DNA from: Chondrus crispus
Lineage: Eukaryota; Rhodophyta; Florideophyceae; Gigartinales; Gigartinaceae
Length of the DNA: 63,174 nt
Direction: 5' to 3'
Assembly (NCBI RefSeq): GCF_000350225.1
Contig: NW_005179049.1
Location: forward strand, 1-63,174
Part shown: positions 42,510 to 54,559 of the stretch, piece after piece
How positions within the stretch are numbered: the stretch's first letter is position 1
Layout: every line of letters begins with the position of its first letter
The notes under the pieces: generated by a model
The model's input: the letters and a program-made list of their open reading frames with translations, nothing else
Databases searched by the model: none
What the model was told of the DNA's origin: nothing
Translations under genes and position numbers: made by a program

Positions 42510-43117
42510 TGTAGCATATCCCCCTCCCGGAATTAGATTTAGATTAGATTTATAACTGTGGAGCCCGAGCTCTACAGTACCTCAGTGCGCGCACACGTGT
42601 ACCCCACGTGTACAGGGGCGCGCGCATACACGTGTACGACACGTGTGCTGCAAGCCCCGACGGCTGACAGCACTACAGTGCAGGCCGAACTACACTACTG
42701 TAATGCTATGATAGGTGACTCTGTATATTAAATATGAGCGGACCGCCGGCGGTGGAGGACGACAAGCACGGACTTGTCAAGGATCCTCCACCTTGGTCCG
42801 CCCACTTATTTTGAGGAACTTCCGTCCGTTTTACCTAGGAGTCGCAACGCGCGCGGGTTGAGGACTCGCGTAGCACGCCCACGAGCCGGCTCCGCCTCCG
42901 CCCGTTGGTACTGGATCGTCACCCAGTACCGCTCCGGGGCGTCGAGGCGTAGAACCGTTCGCGCGTGCGCGCGTCCTCCCCGATCCCGCTCTACCACCGC
43001 TACCTCGAGCCCGTGCTCGGTACCGTGGGTGGGCCGTGCTTCTATCTTCCCGCCGATCGGGGTCTTTCCGAACTGTCAGTACTCACCCCTCTCGTCGTTG
43101 GGGGTGATTATACTACA
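42510..43117 (+). repeat. 5' LTR of the second chromovirus
   Basis: 608 bp from TGTAGCATATCCCC to GATTATACTACA. It shares termini and the ctccggggcgtcgaggcg block with the two solo LTRs at 38085 and 39580. It has several acacgtgtac motifs in the first 150 bp. Confidence 0.82.
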
Positions 43118-43118
43118 G

Positions 43119-43131
43119 TGGTCTCCCGACC
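43119..43131 (+). other. Primer-binding site of the second chromovirus
   Basis: TGGTCTCCCGACC, one base after the LTR, identical to the site of the first chromovirus. Both families therefore use the same tRNA, whose identity I cannot name. Confidence 0.78.
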
Positions 43132-43194
43132 TAGAAGACTCTCAAGATCGAACCGAGAAGACTATCGTTTACCTCCGCGTCCGTACGCGTCGAG

Positions 43195-45756
43195 ATGAGT
43201 GGCGAATATCCCACCTCGATTCGCTCGGAGCCCGCCGATGTGCGAGAGGCGGCGCTCCTCGTCCGAGTCGGCGACGGCGACGCTGGTCCTCGAGACCGCG
43301 AACCGTCGCCCGACTTCTCCGAAGGACGCGCTCACACGATGTACGATCGCATCGCGGAGTATATCGAAGATGTCCGAACATCCCTCCGTATCGACGTCTC
43401 CGACAGCGTGTACGCCCTCTGTATGGATGAGTTGCGCTCCTTCCGCGAAGGAAGGTTCCAGCGCGTAACTCAGTCCTTGGAGAACTTGCGCGCCCTCGTC
43501 GACCAGTTACAGTCCCGTTTGGTACTGGTCGAAGAGGCGCGCATCGATTCCCCCGCCGTGGACGTTTCGGGTCGACCAGTGAGTGCAGACTCCGGGGTCC
43601 GACGCGACCCGCAACCCTTCCCATCAGCCGAACAGATGGGAGCGTTCGCGCACATGGCGGCGGAGCTCAACTCAACGCGCCGCCGTGCCCGTGAGTTGGA
43701 ACAGACCTCGGCCGAGAGGCCGCCCGGAGCCCCCTCGAGTAGGCCCGGTGCCACTGTTCCCCCGGGCGCATCCGGAGCGCAGGAGTGGCCCCCGACTGGT
43801 GCCGTCACCAGTCGGAGGGCGGAGGACCTCAAGCCGACGGCGGACGCGAACTTCGCGTCCGAGACTCAAGCCCTGCCGTATGCATCCGGAAGCATGCGGC
43901 AGTCCCGACGGGTACCGAACGAACCCGACCATGACCGCGGAGGAGTCGCCCGCGGATCAGGGGAACCGATTCTCCCCTTCGATCCTCGCTGGGGCGGCTA
44001 CCAGCCAGCGGATCTTACCGCGCATCCCGGCCCCGTCGACGTCCAAACGTTACCCGTCACGCCGTTCGGAACGTTGGGCCCCGCCGAACCCGGGCTCGAG
44101 CCCGTCCACACCATGATACAGGAGTTCAGCGCCGTCGCGAACTACCGCATGTATCGGTTGGACAACACCTCGAGGCTCGTTACCTCGGGTGACGCGGGAC
44201 GGATCGCCAAGTACGTCCAACGCTTCCGTGGGCTCCGTCCCACGATGAAGAGCTTCGACGGTACTGACGCGATTCAGTTGCTCCCGTTCCTGAAGGATAG
44301 GCGAATAACCTTCAATGCCCAGCACCTGACCGAAGGTGTGGAAATCCGTGTCTTCGCTCACTTCCTCGAGCGGGACGCGGAGCGGTTGTATACGAGTTAC
44401 ACCATGCGCGGCCTCCGCGCCGGCCAGCTCCACGACGACACGAGCTGGCCTGGTCTCGTCAACCAATTTATCAAACGCTACCTAACCGACGACGTGTTAG
44501 GGGAAGCGTTTGATGCTGTCGCGTCGGCGCGACAGCTTCCTCACGAAACCGAGAACACGTTCGCAGACCGGCTGGAATCCGCCGCGTTCCGATGCACGGC
44601 CGTGTTCTCAGAACAAGCCCTCGCGCACTACTTCGTGTGCGGGTTGTCCACTGCGACCCGGGCCGCAGTGGCAGAGACGATGCAAAGGTTGCCCGGACAA
44701 CAGAAGACCGAACTCTCAACGATTCGCCGTATCGCAACGGCCGAGGGTACAACCTACCGCGCTCGTCGCGGGTTGCCGCTGCCGGACCCGAAGCCGACAG
44801 CGAAGGGAGTCCGAACTCCAAGGTCGCACGGAACGAGTTCGCCGGCGACCGCCCTCCACATTGGAGAAGATGAGTGGCATGCCGACCCTGTCCTCATCAC
44901 GCAAGGCTTCGACCGGGCAGGAGGCCGACCCCCTACGCCAGCTTCCACCGGTTCGACCGGAAGCTTCGCAACGGCGTTCGCACACACGCCGAGGGCCACG
45001 GGTGGTCCGAACCACAACATGGCCGAGCTGGATATCTCCCGTCGAGAAGGAGACCGCGGGCTGCCTAACGTGCCTCGACTCACCGATGAGGAGGCACGCC
45101 ACGCGGCGACTTTCGCGTCGACCGATGGCAGCGCGTACATTTGTTGGCTGTGCCGGACGTACGGCCACGCCATGTACGCGTGCCCGTTCCTGTCGCCTGA
45201 ACAACGTCAGTTCACGGCGTACAGGAACTACCGCTATCAGATGGAGACGCGCCCCGGGATGCGAAATCTCATCCAGCAGTCTACGCGGGCAGACCGAGGC
45301 CCGCGTCGAGGTCACCCGAGCTGATCGGGTGGGGGCGTCCGTTTTGCCCCTCGTGAAGGCGGGTACCGATACCCGGGGACCGATCAAAGGGATCGACGTG
45401 ACCCTCATCAGATGGATACGCGATATCCCCGTCGAGATGGGCGAGGCGACCGGGGCCAACCCCCGTTGCCCCAAGGGGTACAGAACGCCATCATGTACCT
45501 CCAGGATTGGGCTGGGGAGACGCACCCCCAGCCCACGGAAGGAGGCGGAGGAGAGCCCGTTCTCTCGGCCCCTCGAATATTGCAACGGCCGGACGTTGCA
45601 ATCCAAGGCCACGAAGTATCCGATTACTTCGTAGAAGATGCCCAGCCGGGGTGGGGAAACCGTCCCCATCCGCGCGGCCAGGGGCCCGTCGACGCGCTAC
45701 CTAAAGATAGCCAAGCGAATAGCACTGACAGCTCGGGTAGTTCGAAAAACCCGTAA
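43195..45756 (+). pseudogene. Gag of the second chromovirus, one in-frame stop
   Basis: ATG 43195. The first ~130 residues are helical and acidic (likely coiled coil), followed by a proline/serine-rich region, a capsid-like domain (QRFRGLRPTMKSFDG, FKHFLERD-type helices near 44200-44700) and a canonical zinc knuckle CWLCRTYGHAMYAC (CX2CX4HX4C, ~45140). A TGA at 45322-45324 is followed in the same frame by a further 143 codons with tryptophan- and glycine-rich sequence to TAA at 45754-45756. The last codons are TCG AAA AAC CCG TAA, parallel to the slip site of the first chromovirus. Confidence 0.85.
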
Positions 45757-47150
45757 AGACGGTTACGTTCGCGCGGTCGCGTGAACCGTCTTGTCACACC
45801 AACCTAGACCCGCCCCTATTTGTCCCCGGCGGGGGAGGGGAATGTTTACCGATATTATTCCCCTCAACCCCGCACAAGCGCACCGATACACCCGTAAGCT
45901 CGGTGCGAAAGGACGAAGACGCTGAGGCAACCGTGAGCCCGGCGCACATGGAGGAAGGCACTGTGGCAACCGTGAGCCAAGTGCCTGACAAGAAGCGCAT
46001 CGAACGCGCCGGCGGCCCGACCCAGGGGGACCCGGGGCCGCCAGAAGAATTCAAGCCGCGTACGAACGCGACTTGTCGCGGGGACGCGGCCGACCGAAGG
46101 GCGACCCGCGACCAAGGCCGAAGGACGCGGAAGAGAAATCGGAACCGGCGCCGGCAGCCCAGGCGGAACGATCTCGCCGAGCCGGGCACGCCGAAGGTGG
46201 TCCACGGCGTCATTTGCCTTATGACGTCGAATATTTACAACGTCCTCGGCTCGATAGCCACGGAGGGAAATGCCTTCAAGCCCTGCACGATCGCCGTTGA
46301 TACGTGCTCTGGGTACAATCTGGTGAGGAAGGCCGGCCTTCCTCCCGATTGGTCGCGGTACGTCATCCGCGACGCGCCACTGCCACGATTGGCAGGCGCG
46401 AATAGCAACCCGCTTAAGCTCTCGGCCGTCGTACGTCTGGCCGTACGGTTGAGGAACACGACGTTCCGAATTCCGTTCGTCGTGGCGGACCAGCTCGCCG
46501 TGCCGGTCCTCCTTGGTACGGCCTTCATCGATACACACGTACGAAGTATCGACATCAAAGCCCAACGGTTGGAGCTCCGCCAAGGTGGCTCCGTTGCCAT
46601 CGGCGACGGGAAAGGGGAGCCGACTCCCCTAACCAAGCGGCACGGACGTCAGACATGCCGGGCTGACGCACGCGACGAAGCCCCGCAGGCGATCCGAATC
46701 GCCCGCTGGGCTACCATCCCCGCGAGGTCGCAGGCCCGTGTGCGCGTTACCACGACGGGGAGGGGCCTCGTGTTTATAGAGCCGAAGCCGTCACTCCAAC
46801 ACCGACATGGAGTGAGGCTGACGAACGGCGTCGTCGAGGTCCTGCCGAACCAGACCTTCGACGTCATCGTCGCGAACTTTTCGCGACAGGAAAGGCGGCT
46901 TCCGAAGCACACCGTCGTGGGATACGCGAAGCGCAACCCCCTCGCCATCTTGACTCCCGAACGTCGCATCGCCGAGGGGATCGCGCACGCGCTACACCTC
47001 ACCGACTTGACCGATCAAGTCGGAACGCCAGGAGCTGGTCGACCAGGCTCCGCCCAGGGGCAACCGTTGAGGAGAGAGGAGCCGGTACGGACGGCCGACC
47101 GGCGAAGTGCCCGCCGCCGGAAGGGGGCAGTGCACCCGCCTCAAAAAAGG
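45741..47150 (+). pseudogene. Aspartic protease frame of the second chromovirus
   Basis: This frame is -1 to gag and has no stop from 45741, inside the gag end, so it is entered by frameshift rather than by its own start; the first GTG is only at 45903. The protease motif reads CTIAVDTCSGYNLVRKAG (~46290), with Cys where the usual triad has Gly, and the second block is QLAVPVLLGTAFIDTH. The linker (TFDVIVANFSRQERRL, HTVVGYAKR) aligns with the first chromovirus. The pol frame is again -1 and is reachable at an A6 run (47143-47148). Confidence 0.82.
45744..45750 (+). promoter_or_regulatory. Possible -1 frameshift site of the second chromovirus (G_AAA_AAC)
   Basis: It sits four bases before the gag stop and leads into the open protease frame. 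The first base is G, not A, so it is weaker than the A_AAA_AAC of the other element and may be a decayed form. Confidence 0.4.
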
Positions 47151-49870
47151 ATCCCGAAAATCCGCCGGAGGATTGGGAAAAAGAAATCGACTTGTCATAC
47201 ATCGATGATGACAAGTTCCGGGGCCACGTGCTCGAGATGCTCCGTAAGCACTAAAGTCTGTGGAGCGGGGCGCTCGGAACGATCCGAGCGACCGAACACC
47301 GCATTCCCCTCGAACCGGGTACGAAGCCGATACGTTCAATGCCCTACCGAAAGGGGCCGGCTATGCGTGAGATGGTCGCCAAGGAAGTCAACAAAATGTT
47401 GAACGCAGGGGTAATCGAACCTGCAAGCAGCGAGTGGGCGTCTCCCGTGGTGCTCGTACCGAAGAAAGACGGCTCTCTTCGGTTCTGCGTGAACTACCGG
47501 CGTCTCAACGCAAAGACGGCGGCGGATTCGTATCCGCTGCCCCGGATGGACGACTGCATCGTTTCGCTCGGGGATGCAGCCGTCTTCACGACGTTGGACG
47601 GCAATTCCGGTTATTGGCAGATCCCCGTCGCTCCGGAAGACCGGGATAAGACCGCGTTCACTACGCATATGGGAACGTTTCGACATTTGCGTATGCCGTT
47701 CGGGCTAAAAGGGGCACCGGCCACCTTCCAACGTGCCCTCGACATCATCCTATCTGGCGTCCGATGGCAGATATGCCTCGTCTACTTGGATGATTTCATC
47801 GTGTTCTCCCGTACGCACGGAGAACACGGGAGGCATCTCGACACTGTCTTGAGCTTGTTGAGGAGCGCCGGAATCTCCCTCAAGCTCAAGAAGAGTAGCT
47901 CCTTCCAACCGAAGATGCACTACCTGGGGCACGTCATTTCCCCAGGTAACCTGAGCGTCGCCGAAGCGGCGGCGGATGCCTTCAAGACGTTCACGTTTCC
48001 GAGGACGTTGACGCAGGTGCACTCGTACCTCGGAGCGTGCAACGTCTACCGCCGCTTCGTGAAGGGGTTCGCGAAAATTGCGCGCCCATTAACGGACATG
48101 TCGCGCAAGGACGCGGACCCCAACTTCGACGACCCGACCGAGCTGCAACTTCAAGCGTTCGAAGCGTTGAAGGAGCGGATGATTTCCCCGCCGATCCTAG
48201 CATTGCCGCGGTACGGTCGTCCGTACATGATCGACACGGATGCTAGTGCATATCAACTAGGCTGTACGTTGCTCCAGGAACACGAAGGCGCCAACGACTG
48301 GCGCCCCGTGGGGTATTGGTCGTACTCACTGTCCGATAGTGAGCGCAACTAAAGCGCTACGGAACGCGAGTGCTTTGCCGTAGTGTGGGCCGTACGCACA
48401 CTACGGCCGTACATTGAAGGTACCAAGTTCACCGTCCGGACGGACCATGATGCCCTCCGATGGCTTATGTCCCTCACGGAGAGCTCCGGAAGGCTTACCC
48501 GGTGGCGACTGCGTTTGACAGAATACGACTTCACCATCCAGTACCGCCCCGGGCGCGTGCACCAGGTGCCCGATGCCCTGTCACGCCTCGTGTCGCCAAG
48601 GGTCACCGACGACCCTCGCCCAGTCGTCGAGGTGGATGACGACATTCCCACCTTCGATGCGGGTACGACCGTCCGTGACGTGTCGGACGAGCTCGCGGAC
48701 CACGTCTGTACCGCGAACTGCGATCACAAGGCCGTCCATGTCTTCGTGACAACAAGGAACCAAGCCGGATCGCGAAGAGGTTCGCGCGTCCGTACGCGCG
48801 ACGGGCCGAGGGGCCACGACGAGGCCCCCGCTCTTGAAGGACCCACCTCGTTCTGGGAGGAGAACGACGAGTTTGACGCTGTCGACATCGAGCGCGCCGA
48901 ACAACCAGAAGTTGGCGCGCCGGCCTCCACGGTCGCCCCTACTCAGGATGACCTTCCGGCCCCTCTTATTTTAGAGGAGATAGCCGAAGAGCAAGGCGTA
49001 GAAGACTTCTGCCAGACCGTACTGGCACGACAGTCAGAGTCCCGGGACTCCGCGTTCTTCGAAGACCGCCACGGGGTGCTCAAACGGAGACACCCCTTCG
49101 ACCCTGACATCGTGCAGGTCGTGGAGCCTCGGACGCTACGGGCTCGGCTGCTTCAGCTCTGCCACACACCAACCATCGCGGGGCACCCGGGCCAGAACCG
49201 CATGTACTTCGCGTTCCGTCGCGAATACTACTGGCCCCATCTCGCGGCAGATGTCGAAGCTACGGTGCGAGGGTGCCAAACCTGCGCGATGAACCGTGTT
49301 AAGTTGCGGAAACACCTCAACCGTTTGAAGTTGTTACCATCAACACGGCCGCTTGAGAGCCTTGCCATCGACATCTTGGGACCGCTACCCAAGACGAAGG
49401 CAGGGAAACGGTTCCTTCTCGTACTTACGGACCGTTTCACCAAGCTGACTCAAGTTGTGGCACTGCGGACCGTAACCGCGTACACGGTCGCCGTCGCGTT
49501 CTGCGACGCGTGGGTATTTAAATACGGCATCCCACGCTCGCTACTGTCGGATAACGGACCGCAGTTTAACGCGAAGTTCTTCCACAGCACGTGCCGTGTC
49601 CTGGGGGTGACGAACTTGTACACTTCGGCGTACCACCCCCAGACTAACGGGCAGGTCGAGCGATACAACCGGACGATCGCTTCAATGTTACCCAATTACG
49701 TCAGCGGACATCAGGACGACTGGGACGTGTTCGTGGGGCCGCTCCCGTACGCGTACAACTCCCACGTACATCGAACGACGCGTACGACGCCCTTTGAGCT
49801 CGTCCTCAGCCGACCCCCGCCGGAGTTCTCTCTACGTAGAGCCGACGGTGACGCGCCCCCTCCGATAAGG
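47147..49870 (+). pseudogene. RT - RNase H - integrase of the second chromovirus
   Basis: One frame with TAA at 47252-47254 and 48350-48352. RT: EWASPVVLVPKKDGS, TTLDGNSGYWQIPV and CLVYLDDFIVF (~47780). RNase H: MIDTDASAYQLGCTLL, then SDSERN followed by TAA where the first chromovirus has Tyr, then SATERECFAVVW. Integrase: GHPGQNRMYFAFRREYYWP, CQTCAMNR, and DDE residues in AIDILGPLPK, LSDNGPQFN and GQVERYNRT. The acidic insert between RNase H and integrase (about 48600-48950) is longer than in the first element. The frame shifts at a C-run near 49857. Confidence 0.9.
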
Positions 49871-50454
49871 TCAACGCGCGCGCTGGCTTCCTCAAGATGT
49901 TGGACGGCACGATCCAGAAGGCGTACGGGAGCCTGCGCCGGACGCAGGCTCGGTACAAGCGCGACTTCGATAAGCGCGTCAGACGGATCAACGCACGTCT
50001 CAAGCCAGGTAATTACGTCTACCTGAACCCCACAGATGGGGCAAAGACGTCTAACAAACTCGCGTCGTCCGCCGTTGGGCCATACCGCGTTCTTGCGAAT
50101 GAGAAGCGAACCATCACGATCGATCGTGATGGTGTCACCGAGCGCGTCTCCGCAGACCGCTGCGTGTACGCGCCACCACCGACGGGCGCGCCACGGGCGA
50201 GTACGACAACCCGAAGTGACCTTGCCGACAAGGTCACCGAGGGCACTCAGTATGCCGTGGAACGATTACTTCGGCATCGAGCCGTGGAGGACGGAACAAT
50301 CGAGTTCCTCATCAAGTGGGCGGATTACGACACGCCCACATCGACCGCCCGGACTCACGTTCCAGAGGAGTTGGTGTCTCGTTACGCCCAACGCCTCCGG
50401 AGACGCACCGGCAGGGAACTCACGTCTGACGTGAACGCGGACGTTCACGCTTGA
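49864..50454 (+). pseudogene. Integrase C-terminus and chromodomain of the second chromovirus
   Basis: After the shift: RRTQARYKRDFDKRVRR, LKPGNYVYLNPTDG and SADRCVYAPPP, the GPY/F-like end of integrase. Then the chromodomain YAVERLLRHRAVEDGT, IEFLIKWADYDTPTSTART. The 'WEP' position is replaced by other residues, so binding is doubtful. It ends at 50454. Confidence 0.78.
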
Positions 50455-51877
50455 GAGGGGGGCCCTCAACCGCTTCGTTACGGTTGACGTGAGGACCGCA
50501 CAGAAGTCAAGCCGTATCAATAAGTCAAATTTGACTTCCGAAACCTAAGGACGCACGACGTAAAGGCGAGGCAGTACGGACTGACATCAAGGATCCCGAC
50601 CCCGCAGTGACCGACGACGCAAGGACATAGAGCTCGAAGGGAAGGCGAATACCCCTTCCGGAGCTGAAAGGTCGGACACTCCCCCCGAACAGGGTCACCG
50701 GACGTTCCGTTAAGTCCGATCACCGCGGCGAGGGGAGGTCCGACGACTGAGGCAACCCCAACGGAATCACGGGAGCCCTTGGCATAATATGGCACAATGG
50801 CGGAAGAAAGCGGTACCACGTACAGTACCCTACGCTGGAGGTTCGTAACGCGAGTGGAGGCCGAACGGCGATCGCCTCCATACTGCACATAAGCCCCGGA
50901 ACGCGGAAGGGGTTAAGCAATACAAGGTGTTGCAATTTGCGGAGAGGAGCTGAAACGCGGGGCATAGAGACCGACAGTCACTGTGGCTCGTGAGGATAGG
51001 GGTCCCGGATGAGACACCGAGCTGCTCCGCCATCGGCTAATACGCGAAAATGGGGGCAAGGGGAAATTACACTGTCATACCCCCAACCCGGTCTCGACAG
51101 CACCGGCGGATGAGATGTGAGAATGAAAAGGTGGGAAGAAGTGGGGACACTTGTCGTACAGTGCGACAACCCCACGCAGCGCAGTGCTTGCTCGGTGTCA
51201 ATCTGCCACCACGAGAATTGAAAAATTAAGGGTAAATTAGTCAGGGGAGAAATGTGCAACGCACGTGCGCGAAGGTACGCACAGGCGGCATAAGGGACGC
51301 CCCATACACTTTAGGACGCCGGTCCGTTGCATTTGTACCCCCTCGGACGGGACCACGCGCGCGCCCGCTGCACGCCGAGACGCACGCCATCCTCGAAGGG
51401 GTCATCAGATCCCGGGCTGCGACGTGAGGGACGCATTCGACTCCGCCTGCGCGTCCGCGCCCTCGCCCCAAGTGTAGGGGTGGGGTATGGATATATTCGG
51501 AGAAGACTTATCGAGTAGACTGCGACGGAAAGGGGAAAGGGTGCATCTCGGGGCGGCGAGGATTGGAACAAAGGGAGGTATCGCTTCCGCATGAAGTTGA
51601 GCTCCGCCGGGCGAGTCGTCGGGGTCTTATATGGCAGTGCAACGGGATGTGTCCAGAGGAAAGCAATGTTAGAATTTTCTGAAACTGAACTATCTACTCC
51701 CATGCTTCCCCATGGCGTTTTCATGTTTTATCCCCCAGGGTCAAGTGTCATGACCACAGGGAATAGATCTCTAGTGCCCGATGATCACGTGTACTGAACT
51801 TTGGCCCGTAGAATTGATATATTTCGTGTGTGGTTATTTTATTAGAATTTGAGGTTGTTAAAAACGTTATTGGGACC
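50455..51877. other. 3' region of the second chromovirus and unassigned sequence
   Basis: No LTR copy and no convincing gene. Short high-GC frames occur on both strands to ~51480, then composition turns AT-rich. An antisense gene like that of the first element is not seen. Confidence 0.45.
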
Positions 51878-51977
51878 NNNNNNNNNNNNNNNNNNNNNNN
51901 NNNNNNNNNNNNNNNNNNNNNNNNNNNNNNNNNNNNNNNNNNNNNNNNNNNNNNNNNNNNNNNNNNNNNNNNNNNNN
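51878..51977. other. Assembly gap of 100 Ns
   Basis: A round number of Ns, probably a scaffold gap of unknown true length. Confidence 0.98.
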
Positions 51978-52167
51978 ATGCTGGAACACTCCAATTTCGT
52001 TTTTCATAACTGGTTGCAGATCGTCATATGACGATCTGGAACCAATTCTTGGTTTCCACATCTGAACCTGGCGGGTTCAGAGGTGGAAACCACTAATTGG
52101 TGAACAAACTGAACTATACTAACAACGCAGTGCGTTGTTAGTGTAATTCAGTGTGTTCCAGCATTCT
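51978..52167. repeat. Small multi-hairpin element with terminal inverted repeats
   Basis: Ends: atgctggaacactccaatt at 51978 and, reversed, atgctggaacacactgaatt ending 52167. Between them three hairpins stand in a row: cagatcgtcat/atgacgatctg; ggtttccacatctgaacc with gggttcagaggtggaaacc; and actaacaacgc/gcgttgttagt with a 3-base loop. Almost the whole 190 bp is self-complementary. No coding capacity. The left end touches the N gap, so it may continue. Confidence 0.8.
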
Positions 52168-53262
52168 ATGCAGGTATGGCGTAACAGTCATAACGTAGCG
52201 CGCGCGGGGGGACAGGGTGCCAGCAGAAGATTGCTCCCCCAAATCAACCGTAGAATTTGTTTATATTGTTTTCGTAGAGGTGACGTGCTCCCGCTGAATC
52301 AGCAAGAGGTATGCCTCGCGGATCGAAATAGGAAGGGCCCTGCCAGGGATTCGCCGTGCCGCTTGTTGCGCGGAACAGACCGGACGGAACGTGCGGCAGC
52401 ACAGCTGTGCTATAGGCTCTACACACTGGCGGAAAGGAAGCTGAAGGCGTGGATGGTGATGGTGCCAAGCGAAGTGCAACGAAAAGGGCTGTGAGTTCGG
52501 AGGGGTTGGGGAAAGGAAATTAATGGATGGCCGACGTAGAGGGAGGAGTATTGAATCGATTCGGTTCTAGGGTCTCTCCGTAGCTAGAATATTTAGTACA
52601 GAGAGCAAGAAGCCTTCAGGGAGGAGGTTATCGACCTTTGGGAGTAAACGTTTGTTGCAAATGCGCAATTGAACTAGTTTTGGAGGAGGGGGGATAGAAT
52701 CTCCCATACAGCACAAGAGAGCAATTAATTAATGCATAACATTTATAGTATTATCGCGCTCCCGGATGGCTATCCTGGTCCACATGTCTTTGTTGCCGGT
52801 CAAAAATGTTTCTTTTCCAGACATACCTAAAAACGACCGGGAAGAACATGCAATTCTCACAAAGTTCTTTCTGGCCCCAAGCCGCCAATGTCTTTTTTCC
52901 TTTGTTACCGAGAAACCGCAAATCAAGGGAAAATGCCGAAAACTATTTTCACATGAGAGCAACGGTCCGATTGATACTAGCGAGTGTCCATTGGACGGTT
53001 AGTATCCTTATGAGCTCAAAAGGTATTCATTTTGTGGACAACGCATCATGCGATCTTATTTGTGGTTTTTTGAAACCAGAAGGCCATCACTAGCAGTATA
53101 GCACTTGCCTGTCGATTAAAGCGAGAACTAACTCGTTGACACAAATAAATGTGTCCAAAAGAAAAAGTCGGCTTGCAGTACATATTTTTCTTTTTTCAAA
53201 ATTTATACCAATGCCATAGAAGCAATGCGTGGAGGGCTTCCTATTCGGTTCGAACCTTGGAA
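52168..53262. other. Unassigned region
   Basis: Short frames only (for example 52153-52494 and 52766-53002, +), none recognised. Confidence 0.35.
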
Positions 53263-53400
53263 ATTTTGGGTCATTCTGAGATCGGGAGGGGGACATGGTC
53301 TAAATAGCTCGGTCTTGGGGGGCGCATGATGATGTTTCGATGTAGGGGATCAATGACTATGTTTCGATATCGGAGGAGGAATGAAAGATTTAGCCCTATC
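53263..53400 (+). repeat. Copy of a 30-bp / ten-residue repeat
   Basis: Plus reading GGRMMMFRCRGSMTMFRYRR matches the ten-residue pattern at 62563-62832 (minus). The two loci align base by base in opposite directions (motifs cgaaacat and tccccctacat). A TAG precedes it. Confidence 0.7.
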
Positions 53401-54559
53401 TGTGGTGGAGACAGGAAGTCCCGCCCTTAAAGTATTCATTTTTGCTATTGCCTCCTCCTCATCGGAACGAGCCAAAATGTCATTGAGAATAGCGTGAAAA
53501 TCCCCCTGTTTAACGCGGAACGCACTTGTCCCCGCTCCGTTCCAAACCTTCCAACTCGCGTGGGACAAGGTTACCAAAGAAATTAATTAAGTTCGTGCAT
53601 TTCAGCCAACATGTTCGTTGCCGACTACTCTATGGATAGCTCTGCAGCACTTGGAGCACCGTGAAGAAAGACCGTACGCTAATCAGCGATGTGTTTTGCG
53701 TTGGAACTTCGTTCAACGCAATTAGGCCCATCTACCACAAACTAGCCGTCATGGTCCATCCAGACCACCATCTTGCTCTCGTAAACGGGTTACAAAGTAC
53801 TGATGAACGTGGAGAATCCAATCGTCAGCTATGAAGGTGGATGAAAGTACCAGCGCGTTGATAGGAAATAGTTCGAAAGGAACGCGAGTTACACAATCTG
53901 ACTTGTGGTCTAGCGATAACTCTCTTTCATATCATAGCCAATTTGAAGTACACCATGACGCGAACTGAGGCTGAAGCAATGCTATATCATGATTGCCAAG
54001 CGCAGATAATACGAAACCAGCTGAAGGAGTTGATCAAACGCCTGTCGCTTTATTTGAAGGAAAACAATCTTGAAGATTCTGTGTGCGGTTTACACAAGCC
54101 AAATGAGCCTTGTCGTGACCAGTCGGAAGATGGATATCGGTAGAACGAGGCGAGACGTGCGGAGGAATATGCTGGCGTATTTCGATCCAAACAAGGCCAC
54201 GAAGATGATGCTATGGCAGCACGAGCGGCTCAAGTCCGAAAGGAAAGGGCTGGACTGGATTTAATTAAAGACGGGCCTGGCAAAGCTTTCAATCAAGAGA
54301 ATTTTGACACAGACGAATAGCCCAGAGCTGGCTGTTTATCGAGTGCAGAAGACTTGAATGATGAGGACTTTGATTTTTCATATGAGTAGGCGGAAGAGGG
54401 ACTTGACACTGCATTTAATCCTGCAGATAACATCGCCGACTACATACGAGATGTTAACAATGAAAGCCCGGATGACGAAGAGCACGAAACAACACAGGAC
54501 AGAAAGCATGCAGAGGACTACAATAGTATAAGTACGAATAAACGACGCCGCCAGGAAAA
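53401..54559. other. Unassigned AT-rich region
   Basis: Only short frames (for example 53943-54143, +, a charged helical peptide). Nothing recognised. Confidence 0.35.

Larger units (their letters stand above)
42510..50500 (+). mobile_element. Second Ty3/gypsy chromovirus, 3' LTR not found
   Basis: 5' LTR (42510-43117), primer-binding site, gag, protease, RT, RNase H, integrase and chromodomain are present in order on the plus strand. A purine run gagaggggggcc follows the last stop (50454). No copy of the LTR is found from there to the N gap, so the element is 3'-truncated or rearranged, or its right end is further away. Several stops and shifts inactivate it. Confidence 0.88.

Noticed and set aside
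43470..45173. Long minus-strand frames across the gag of the second chromovirus
   Set aside because: They are shadows of the high-GC gag frame on the plus strand.
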